DNA from: Arthrobacter bambusae
Lineage (GTDB): Bacteria; Actinomycetota; Actinomycetes; Actinomycetales; Micrococcaceae
Direction of reading: 5' to 3'
Assembly (NCBI RefSeq): GCF_022606295.1
Contig: NZ_JAHHZS010000038.1
Span: 1-36,713 of the forward strand
DNA length: 36,713 bases
Shown here: positions 26,634-33,756 of the stretch, piece after piece
Layout: every line of letters begins with the position of its first letter
Position numbering within the stretch: position 1 is the stretch's first letter
Translations under genes and position numbers: made by a program
The notes under the pieces: generated by a model
Seen by the model: only the letters and a program-made list of their open reading frames with translations
What the model was told of the DNA's origin: nothing
The model's database searches: none

Positions 26634-28044
26634 GGCGCGCAATCCTCTCCATTCTTCGCATACCCAAGATGCTGTAAAAGACGACCAGTATGTTAAGGGC
26701 GGCAAAAATTGCCGCACTGATAATTGGATCAAAGTTGAAGACGTTCAAACCAAGCGCCACAATCATGACGACTATCACCGTCAGCAGGACTCCGATGATG
26801 ACGGTGAATGGGTTTCCCTTCTCGGGAGGGAAAGCGATGCCAACCAGGGTTGATATGAGTATGTTGCTCAAGCAGAATCCGAGCACTGGCAGACAGGCTT
26901 CAAAGGAAACTCCCTGGGCCACGGAAATCGTGATGACTGGGATGCCCGCAACCGTCAGGAGGATGCCTTGCGAGCCCACGAGGCGCAAGTAGTTCGCAAC
27001 GGTGCGGCCCGGATAGGTGACCATGCGTCGGAGAGGCTCCGAGTTTGAAAATGCGTAGACTCCCTGAAACGTTATGAGAGCAAGGGCGTAGGGTGGCAAC
27101 TCCAGATGCTCGAGCCAGGCGAAGACCGAATAGATGGTGATAAATGAAACGGCCACCATTGTTTCGAAACTTCGAAACAAGACCAGAAGGTAAACGCCGA
27201 ACTTGCTCCCTGCCAAGCGTGAAGGCAGAAATGCGAAGAAGCGACGCATTGGAACGTAGTTCCTGGGCGCGATCGCCACTATTGCTGGAATAATTGCTGC
27301 TGATGTCGCAAGCAGCACTAAAATGGAAAACCAGATCCCGACGTCTCCCTGCAGCTTCGCGTAGAGCAATACCGGTGCATTGTATTCACGCCCGAATACG
27401 TAGCTTTCGGCGATTTTGCTACTCTGCTCGTTGGTTTGAGGAAAGGCCACGACCAGCCCGAGAGCCAGCACCATCGGGACTACCAGGCCGCGAAGTCGGG
27501 CAATCCTGAGAGCCTGTAGAGCACGTTCAAGGAGGTAGTAGCCGAGGCTCAGGAGTAGGTAGGTTGAAATAGCGGGGAACCAGATGGACACCAGAACCCT
27601 CGGAATGTAATCAGTTCCCTCGATCAGCACGGTTGAAATGGAAAATGCACCGAAAACGAACACGGTCATCAGGAGAACGAGGGACGACTCAAAGAGCGCA
27701 AATGCCATCGTCCTTTCCTTATTGGTCACCGGCAGATTAAAGGAGAGCTTCAGAAGCTCATCTGCCTTCATGAACAGCACCCGAATTAGTGTGTAGGCGA
27801 TAAGTACCCAGAATCCGACCGATGCGTTGGCGACTTGAAGAACGGGCTCAAGCAGGCCGGTACCACCGAGATACTGGCGGATGACCACGTAGCTCAACAC
27901 GTTGAAGCCGGCGAACGCGGCAACGAGCAGGATACCGGCTGAAAGCCGAGCGGCCGGGCTTGCCAACAGACCTCGCCCCAAGACGCGTCTCACGATGAAG
28001 AGCCAGAACAATCGAAACAGCAGAACTACGCTCTTGATGCGCAT
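26617..28044 (-). CDS. Large ABC-type permease of the peptide cassette
   Basis: The 475-aa integral membrane protein has about twelve hydrophobic segments and few soluble loops, starting MRIKSVVLLFRLFWLFIVRR. Its ATG follows the stop of the ATPase gene directly (TAG then ATG), with GGAG 9 nt upstream inside that gene. I know no specific family for it; the size and ATPase pairing recall SkfF-like permeases of peptide-toxin export/immunity systems. Base composition is clearly poorer in G+C than its neighbours (many TTG/ATT/AAA codons), judged by eye. Confidence 0.7.
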   Translation of the reverse strand: MRIKSVVLLFRLFWLFIVRRVLGRGLLASPAARLSAGILLVAAFAGFNVLSYVVIRQYLGGTGLLEPVLQVANASVGFWVLIAYTLIRVLFMKADELLKLSFNLPVTNKERTMAFALFESSLVLLMTVFVFGAFSISTVLIEGTDYIPRVLVSIWFPAISTYLLLSLGYYLLERALQALRIARLRGLVVPMVLALGLVVAFPQTNEQSSKIAESYVFGREYNAPVLLYAKLQGDVGIWFSILVLLATSAAIIPAIVAIAPRNYVPMRRFFAFLPSRLAGSKFGVYLLVLFRSFETMVAVSFITIYSVFAWLEHLELPPYALALITFQGVYAFSNSEPLRRMVTYPGRTVANYLRLVGSQGILLTVAGIPVITISVAQGVSFEACLPVLGFCLSNILISTLVGIAFPPEKGNPFTVIIGVLLTVIVVMIVALGLNVFNFDPIISAAIFAALNILVVFYSILGMRRMERIARHEVAA

Positions 28045-28761
28045 CTAAGATGGCTCCATTGCCTGAATGAACTCGTTGGCAAGGTCAGCTATCGTGCCGT
28101 GATCTTGGATAATTTTCCGGACCGGAGCCTGAACCACCAGGGCCCCTTGGACGAGGAGTGCCAACTCGTCAGCGACGTGCTCCAACATGGTGAAGTCATG
28201 GCTGCACAGCAGAACTGAGCGGCCTTCTTTAGCAAGATTCCGGATATCGCGCTCGAAGAGGTTGATCGCATCGATGTCGACGCCATTGAGGGTCTCATCG
28301 ATTACGGTAAACCTTCGCCGGAGCATGAACGCGGCGATGAGTTGCAGCTTCTTCCTCATGCCGTGTGAGTAGTCTTCGATCAAGTCGCGGTGCCTGTCGC
28401 GCATGGAGTACCTGGCGAATTGCGTCCTCAGTGCCGCGTGATCCATGGGTTCTCCATACAGCCCGTGCATGAAACGCACGTATTCCTCCCCTGTAAGGAA
28501 CTCAGGGAGGTAATCATTGCTCGACAAGTAGATCGACGACATCTTGGCGCTGCGGCTCTGACTACTGTCAGACCCGATGCAGACGCGGCCGCTTTGAAGT
28601 TGGAGCAGATCCAGGATGACCTTTATCAGCGTGGACTTTCCAGACCCGTTGGGACCAATGAGGCCCATGACCCGGTCCTCTGCGATCGTGAACGAGACAT
28701 CGTGAAGCACTTGGGTTCTGGGGTTGTAGGCGTAGTTGACGTTGGCAACACTGAGAGTCAT
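28045..28761 (-). CDS. ABC transporter ATPase of the peptide cassette
   Basis: The 238-aa product has Walker A GPNGSGKST (36-44), a variant signature YSHGMRKKLQL as in BcrA/SkfE/YydI-type ATPases, Walker B FTVIDETLNGVD (Pro of the usual DEP replaced by Thr) and an H-loop in LLCSHDFTMLE. The segment IYLSSNDYLPEF lies where the Q-loop is expected and seems to lack the Gln. Such ATPases serve export of, or self-protection against, antimicrobial peptides. It lies between the small peptide gene and the large permease gene; its own ribosome-binding site is weak. Confidence 0.88.
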   Translation of the reverse strand: MTLSVANVNYAYNPRTQVLHDVSFTIAEDRVMGLIGPNGSGKSTLIKVILDLLQLQSGRVCIGSDSSQSRSAKMSSIYLSSNDYLPEFLTGEEYVRFMHGLYGEPMDHAALRTQFARYSMRDRHRDLIEDYSHGMRKKLQLIAAFMLRRRFTVIDETLNGVDIDAINLFERDIRNLAKEGRSVLLCSHDFTMLEHVADELALLVQGALVVQAPVRKIIQDHGTIADLANEFIQAMEPS

Positions 28762-28783
28762 GAGGCTTGATTCCGATGCTCTG

Positions 28784-28816
28784 GTCGTGGTGGCACGTTG
28801 TCAGTGCCACCACGAC
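28784..28816 (-). terminator. Hairpin between the peptide gene and the ABC genes
   Basis: A perfect 13-bp stem, GTCGTGGTGGCAC (28784-28796) and GTGCCACCACGAC (28804-28816) around a 7-nt loop, lies just after the peptide stop and before the ATPase start. With no T-tract it may act as a partial terminator or an RNA 3'-end stabiliser, letting the peptide be made in excess of the transporter. Confidence 0.55.
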
Positions 28817-28833
28817 GGCTGGCTTGTAGCGAG

Positions 28834-29073
28834 CTACCTGCATTCAACGAACACAGAGACACCCCATTGGCTCCAACTCCAGTTGCCGGTGAAGCGGCCT
28901 CGGCCCTGCGTCAGGCACCAGATGGCCATCGCTGCGAGCAATGCAAAAGCAAGCACCATCAGGACGGCGAGAACGACTAGAAACCAGCCGTCGTAGCGAA
29001 CAATCATTTCGTCAATCTTGGTTCGTGCAGATGCAATCGTGCTGCTTGCGTTCAATGCGGTCGTAGTGAGCAT
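28834..29073 (-). CDS. 79-aa membrane-anchored Trp-rich peptide, candidate precursor of the cassette
   Basis: The peptide has three parts: a polar N-terminus (1-29) with Ser/Thr and a basic-acidic helix (ARTKIDEMIVRYDG), one strong membrane span (30-52), and a 27-residue tail (53-79) that begins at Cys53 and contains GRGRFTGNWSWSQWG, ending VSVFVECR with Cys78. The five Trp and the two flanking Cys are striking. ATG 29073 has a perfect GGAGG 6 nt upstream, so it should be well translated. As first gene ahead of an ABC exporter-like pair and an intramembrane-protease-like gene, it is a natural substrate candidate whose tail could be cut free. No known bacteriocin family is recognised. Confidence 0.65.
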   Translation of the reverse strand: MLTTTALNASSTIASARTKIDEMIVRYDGWFLVVLAVLMVLAFALLAAMAIWCLTQGRGRFTGNWSWSQWGVSVFVECR

Positions 29074-29288
29074 TTCGTTCCTCCATTTCGATTTGAGCTA
29101 CTGGCGGATCCCGTGTAGCCGGCACCCGAATGGTAGGCCGCGAAAACCGCGTCTCAGTGGTCAAACGGCGAAATTAAGTGGTGGAACGGGGCAAAATACG
29201 TGCAAAATCGACGTTTCTCAGTGTGCCTGCAGTCCTGTCTACGTGTTTTGAGCAGCACGGCACGGAGACAGCCAGGAAGTCGCGAAGA

Positions 29289-30896
29289 CTAGGTGTCCCC
29301 TCCGCCCACCAAGCCGTCCGTGTACTGGAGCGCGATCCAAAGCTCCGCCCGCACCTGGGCAAGGTTCAGGTCGGCGTCGAGCAGTTCGGCGAGCAGGCCG
29401 ATCTGGCGGCGCACGCTGTTGCGGTGCAGCCCCAGCAGTTTGGCGGAGGCGTCCCAGCTGCCGTTTTCGCTCAGCCAGCCCCGGAGTACCGCCAAGAGCG
29501 GATCGCGCCTATCGGCCTCCAAGGCAAGCACCGGCTCGAGAAGCCTCGCGGCCAGCATGGACCCGGCCTCACGTCCCAGGAGCCCGGTGACGGACCAGGT
29601 CACCTCGTCGACGCGGGCGCTCCGTCCGCTGGACTGGACCCGGGATCGCAGCGATGTTACGCGTTGGTGCGCTGCGGCGAGGCCGGTCAGTTCCGTCGGC
29701 TCTCCGATGACGAGCCGCCAGCCGAGCTTTTCGACGTCCGCCAGGAGCGAGTCGTCCACCTTCAAACGAGTGATGGCAGCGAATCCGTAATCGGTGATTT
29801 CCACCAGTTTGGTGTCGAAAAGGCGCCGCCACTGCAGTAGCTCACGCACCGGGCTGTCGCCGGCAGGCCACTCAGGCGAGTCCACCTTGATGCCTTGGAT
29901 TACGCGCAGGGGAGCGGATCGCGTAGAGGACAAGCTCTGGGCGAGGAGGTCCTTGAGCCCGTTGACGTGCCGGGTCCCGCCGGTGGCAAGGGTTTCAGGG
30001 TGCAAAAGCAACGCCGTCGCCAATTGGCTCGGTGCCAGCGAGCCGCTGGTCCGTTGGCGGACGAGCAACTCCAGCAACCCCACGACGGACTGCACCACGC
30101 TGTTCTGGGCGGGAGTCAGCGCGGCGTCCGAGCCCAGGATCAGGGCGCCCAGATTGGCGTCCTTGGTGCTCCGGAGCGGATGGCCGAAAACCATCTCCGA
30201 TCCCGGCTGCTCAAAGCCGTCCACCTCTACCCGCGGGCCGCTGCCGGAAAGGAGCCGTTCGAGCATGGGCTCCAGCAATGAATGCTCGACGCCGGTGCTG
30301 CCGCCGGCAGCGTGGGCACGCGCACGCACCCGCCCGTCCGCTCCGACGAGAAGTGCCCAGACGGGCACCTTCTGGACCAACGCGGCAAGCAGCTCGTGTT
30401 CCGGTCTGGGGGAGAGGACCGCCCGCATGAGTTGCCGGTTGGTGTCCGCGAGCTGGCGGAAGACCTTCGCGTTATCGGACTCCAGGAGCTGGGAGAACTC
30501 AAGGCCGATCGCGGCGAACGGGATGGACTCCGGGATCTCGATCAAAGTGAGCTTATGCCGCCGGCACGCCTTGAGCAGCTCGGCCGGGACGGCGTCGAAA
30601 TACGGCCTGATCCCGAACCCCAGCGCCGCCACCTTGGCCCCCACCAGCCGCTTCACGTACGCGTCGACATTGTCGCTGGACCCGCCCTCTCCCAGGAAGG
30701 GGAGTCCCGCGGTCAGCAGGAACTCCCCGTCCGGCAGGTAGGGCGTGGGATCGTCCAGTTCGCTGGGTTCAACCCAGCGCAGCAGCTCCCCGCCGCTGCC
30801 GCCGTCGTGGAGTATCTCCAACTCGGGCGGCAGCTGCTTCAGGAACTGCTCAAGCGTGACGAAACTCAGGCGGCTGGGGCTTGGCTCAGGAGACAT
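29289..30896 (-). CDS. PucR family transcriptional regulator
   Basis: The 535-aa product has the PucR N-terminal domain (about 12-130, GGELLRWVEPSELDDPTPYLPDGEFLLTAG), a central CdaR-like GGDEF-related region, and a C-terminal PucR helix-turn-helix (about 475-535, DASAKLLGLHRNSVRRQIGLLAELLDADL). These regulators control use of purines, amino acids and related nitrogen compounds. It overlaps the end of the racemase gene by 11 nt and is co-transcribed with it, so it probably senses an amino acid and controls the divergent permease and DavB-like genes. ATG 30896 follows AGGAGG by 9 nt; the longer frame upstream is antisense-like overlap with the racemase. Confidence 0.88.
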   Translation of the reverse strand: MSPEPSPSRLSFVTLEQFLKQLPPELEILHDGGSGGELLRWVEPSELDDPTPYLPDGEFLLTAGLPFLGEGGSSDNVDAYVKRLVGAKVAALGFGIRPYFDAVPAELLKACRRHKLTLIEIPESIPFAAIGLEFSQLLESDNAKVFRQLADTNRQLMRAVLSPRPEHELLAALVQKVPVWALLVGADGRVRARAHAAGGSTGVEHSLLEPMLERLLSGSGPRVEVDGFEQPGSEMVFGHPLRSTKDANLGALILGSDAALTPAQNSVVQSVVGLLELLVRQRTSGSLAPSQLATALLLHPETLATGGTRHVNGLKDLLAQSLSSTRSAPLRVIQGIKVDSPEWPAGDSPVRELLQWRRLFDTKLVEITDYGFAAITRLKVDDSLLADVEKLGWRLVIGEPTELTGLAAAHQRVTSLRSRVQSSGRSARVDEVTWSVTGLLGREAGSMLAARLLEPVLALEADRRDPLLAVLRGWLSENGSWDASAKLLGLHRNSVRRQIGLLAELLDADLNLAQVRAELWIALQYTDGLVGGGDT

Positions 30897-32106
30897 CGCT
30901 CGCTGCCTCCTGGTAATCGGGGCACTCGTAGGCGCTGGACTCATACACACGCGGGAGTCGTGGTGCGATCCGGTTGATGATCTCGTCACCGTGGCTTCCG
31001 ATGGCGGCGCCCCAATCGTCGGCGCTCGCAGCCCCTCCGGCCGGATCGCCGAACAGGACCGCTGTGTCACCGACCTCGATCCCGGAAGCATCCGGGCCGA
31101 GGTCCACCATGAACTGGTCCATGCATACCTTGCCGATCACGGGGACTCTCCGTCCGGCGATCTGGACCAGGCTCCGGCCGCTGACGCCCTTGGGGATGCC
31201 GTCGGCGTAACCGAGGGGGATGAGGCCGAGATAACGCGGCTCGTGCGTGATGGCCTGATGTTCGTAGCTGACGCCGGTCCCCGCCGGGACCTTCTTGACC
31301 ATGACGAGCGGCGCCGTCACGCTCAAAGCGGGGCGCAGCCCGAAGTCGGCGGGATCCAGGTGGTCGGCGGGGGCCAAGCCGTAGATCGCCAGTCCAGCGC
31401 GGACCATGTCGAAATGGAATTCGGGCCGGTCCAGGATGTTTGCCGAGCTCGACACGTGCCGCAGCTGCGGGTCCAGTCCGGCGGCGCGGGCTTCGTCAAC
31501 GGCGTCTTCGAACTCCGCCACGGCTGCAGCGTTTCCGGGATGGGCGGGAACGTCGGCCCAGGCCAGGTGGGTCCAGATGCCGCGAACCAGAACCGTGCCG
31601 TCCTCTTCGGACTTGCGAGCCTGGACCACGAGTTCGGACCAGTCTTCCTTGCGAGCGCCGCCGCGGCTGAGGCCGCTGTCCAGTTCCAGGTGCACGACGG
31701 CGGGGCGGCCCAATTGCCTCGCGATCCCGGCCAGGACCTCAAGTTGAGCGACGCTCCCAAGAGAAACGTCGACGTCGTACTCCAGTGCTTCCCGGATGGT
31801 CGCGCTGGTCTGGGATGCCAGATATAGCCAGGACAGGACCGGCACCGTGATGCCCGCCTTGCGCAAGGTGATCGCTTCGCTCAATTGGGCGGTTCCCAAC
31901 CAATCAGCTCCTGCCGCCACCGCCGTGCGGGCCACCTCCACGAGGCCGTGACCGTAGCCGTTCCCCTTGACGACGGCCATGAAATGCGGCGCGGCAGTGC
32001 GCTCTTTGAGGGCGTTGATGTTGTCTGAAATCGCAGACAGATCAACGCTGACCTGCCCGGAGAGCGCCGCTTCCGGCGTCGTTTCTGATTGTGCAATACG
32101 TCTCAT
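30886..32106 (-). CDS. Alanine racemase family PLP enzyme (Alr; possible broad-range or lysine racemase)
   Basis: The 406-aa product has the PLP-binding motif AVVKGNGYGHG (Lys47; many Alr have KADAYGHG), the TIM-barrel segments WLGTAQLSEAITLR and HLELDSGLSRGG, the catalytic Tyr in TGVSYEHQ, and the C-terminal CMDQFMVDLG and GDEIINRIAPRLPRVY. Family fold is certain; substrate is not. It is encoded in a cluster with lysine-degradation-like genes and a PucR regulator rather than with cell-wall genes, so a role in making L-amino acids from D-forms (for example D-lysine) is plausible. No Shine-Dalgarno precedes ATG 32106, but TATAGT lies 8 nt upstream, which suggests a leaderless mRNA. Confidence 0.88.
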   Translation of the reverse strand: MRRIAQSETTPEAALSGQVSVDLSAISDNINALKERTAAPHFMAVVKGNGYGHGLVEVARTAVAAGADWLGTAQLSEAITLRKAGITVPVLSWLYLASQTSATIREALEYDVDVSLGSVAQLEVLAGIARQLGRPAVVHLELDSGLSRGGARKEDWSELVVQARKSEEDGTVLVRGIWTHLAWADVPAHPGNAAAVAEFEDAVDEARAAGLDPQLRHVSSSANILDRPEFHFDMVRAGLAIYGLAPADHLDPADFGLRPALSVTAPLVMVKKVPAGTGVSYEHQAITHEPRYLGLIPLGYADGIPKGVSGRSLVQIAGRRVPVIGKVCMDQFMVDLGPDASGIEVGDTAVLFGDPAGGAASADDWGAAIGSHGDEIINRIAPRLPRVYESSAYECPDYQEAASDVS

Positions 32107-32114
32107 GGTTGATC

Positions 32115-32120
32115 ACTATA
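32115..32120 (-). promoter_or_regulatory. Probable -10 element of a leaderless racemase transcript
   Basis: TATAGT on the minus strand ends 8 nt before the racemase ATG. The transcription start would fall at or next to the ATG. Absence of a Shine-Dalgarno agrees. A clear -35 was not found. Confidence 0.45.
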
Positions 32121-32205
32121 GGTCATTTTGCACCGCCGTGAGAGCTGGCTCACAGGCTTACGGTTGTCAGGGGAATCCGCCAACTACTCTGAAGGGACGT
32201 CAACG

Positions 32206-33756
32206 GTGACTGTGCCTACCTCCACCCAGACGAAGCCAACGCACGCCACGAATACGGACGCCGGCCACGCCGCCCTCCGCCCGGGGCTCGGTTCGCAGCT
32301 GCTGCGCCGCAAGCCGATCGGGCAGATGGTCAGCGAGGCCGGAAGCAGCAAGAGCGGCACGCCGTTGGTCCGCAGCTTCGGCGTCCTCCAGCTCACGATG
32401 ATCAGTGTCGGCGCGACCCTCGGCACCGGCATCCTGGTGATCCTGGGTGAATCCGTGCCGCTGGCCGGGCCCGCAGTCTGGATCTCCTTCGTGGTGGCAG
32501 GCCTTGCCGCCTTGTTCTCAGCCGTGTCCTACGCGGAGATGGCGGGCCTCGTGCCCGTTGCCGGATCCAGCTACTCCTACTCCTACGCCACGATGGGCGA
32601 GGGCATGGCCTGGATCTGTGGTTGGTGCCTCGTCCTCGAATACGCGGTCTCCGTCGCAGCCGTCGCCGTCGGTGCGGGGCAATACGTGAACGAAACCCTC
32701 TCCGCGTTCGGGCAAGTCCTGCCGGATGCGATGTCGCAACCACCGGGCAGCGGCGGAGTGGTCAACATACCGGCCATGCTGATCGTCGTCCTCGCGATGA
32801 TCCTGCTGGTGCGCGGGGCCAAGGAAAGCGCCTGGATCAACACCGCGATCGTGACCATCAAGATCGTCATCCTGTTGTTCTTCTGTGCCGTTGCCTTCAC
32901 CGCATTCAACGCCGGCAACTTCGAACCCCTCATGCCCATGGGTGCCGCAGGCGTCTCTGCCGCCGCCTCCCGGGTATTCTTCTCCTACATCGGCTTCGAC
33001 GCAGCCTCCACCGCTGGCGAAGAGGCACGCAACCCCAAGCGTGACCTGCCCCGGGCCATCCTGCTCTCCATGGTGATCGTGACCAGCATCTACGTCCTGG
33101 TAGCCGTGGCCGCCATCGGCGCCCGTCCCTGGGAATGGTTCGGCGGCACCGAGGCAGCACTCGTCCAGATCCTCGAGGAAACCACCCACCAGCCCTGGAT
33201 CGCGCTCGTCTTCTCCATCGGAGCCGTGCTCGCCATCGCCAGCATCGTTCTGACCGTGCTCTACGGCCAGACCCGCATCCTGCTCTCCATGTCCCGCGAC
33301 GGATTGGTCCCGGAGGTCTTCGGCCGGATCTCCCCGCGCACCGGCACCCCGGTGGCCGGAACGCTCATCGTGGGCACCGCCGTCGCACTCACCGCGGGAC
33401 TCGTCCCGCTCGGTGCGCTGGCCGACGCCACCAGCATCGGCACCCTCTTCGCGTTCGCGCTCGTCAACGTCGCCGTCATCTACCTGCGTCGCAACCGCCC
33501 GGAGCTCACGCGCAGCTTCCGCGTCCCGCTCTACCCAATCACCCCCGTCCTCGGCACGCTGATGTGCGCCTACCTCATGGCCAACCTGGGTGCTGACACC
33601 TGGGTGGTGTTCGGTGGCTGGATGCTGGTGGGCATTGCCCTCTACTTCGGCTACGGACGCCGGAACTCCAAGGTAGCGGCGCTCAGCGAAGAGGAATACC
33701 GTGAACTATCCGCAAGGGTCGCCGACCCGGAAACTGTGAAGGCAGAACTTTCATGA
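32206..33756 (+). CDS. APC-superfamily amino acid permease
   Basis: The 516-aa product has a ~65-residue polar N-terminus and twelve membrane spans. Family signatures include SVGATLGTGILVILGESVPLAGPAVWISFVVAGL, the span-6 block FFSYIGFDAASTAGEEARNPKRDLPRAI and YGQTRILLSMSRDGLVPEVFGR, as in cationic-amino-acid transporters. Import of lysine is inferred from the next gene, which overlaps its stop by ATGA and encodes a lysine 2-monooxygenase-like enzyme. GTG 32206 has GAAGGGA 8 nt upstream; GTG 32212 is an alternative. It is divergent from the racemase/PucR operon across 99 bp. Confidence 0.88.
   Translation: MTVPTSTQTKPTHATNTDAGHAALRPGLGSQLLRRKPIGQMVSEAGSSKSGTPLVRSFGVLQLTMISVGATLGTGILVILGESVPLAGPAVWISFVVAGLAALFSAVSYAEMAGLVPVAGSSYSYSYATMGEGMAWICGWCLVLEYAVSVAAVAVGAGQYVNETLSAFGQVLPDAMSQPPGSGGVVNIPAMLIVVLAMILLVRGAKESAWINTAIVTIKIVILLFFCAVAFTAFNAGNFEPLMPMGAAGVSAAASRVFFSYIGFDAASTAGEEARNPKRDLPRAILLSMVIVTSIYVLVAVAAIGARPWEWFGGTEAALVQILEETTHQPWIALVFSIGAVLAIASIVLTVLYGQTRILLSMSRDGLVPEVFGRISPRTGTPVAGTLIVGTAVALTAGLVPLGALADATSIGTLFAFALVNVAVIYLRRNRPELTRSFRVPLYPITPVLGTLMCAYLMANLGADTWVVFGGWMLVGIALYFGYGRRNSKVAALSEEEYRELSARVADPETVKAELS

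Noticed and set aside
25783..29073. Cassette as a lanthipeptide, sactipeptide or daptide cluster
   Set aside because: No LanM/LanB, radical-SAM, aminotransferase or methyltransferase gene lies in or next to it.
29074..29288. Promoter of the peptide cassette
   Set aside because: TTGACC and TACCAT occur on the minus strand but are 23 nt apart, too far for a normal promoter; no convincing site could be named.
29178..29840. Plus-strand open frame after the peptide gene
   Set aside because: Mostly antisense to the PucR gene, without recognisable domains.
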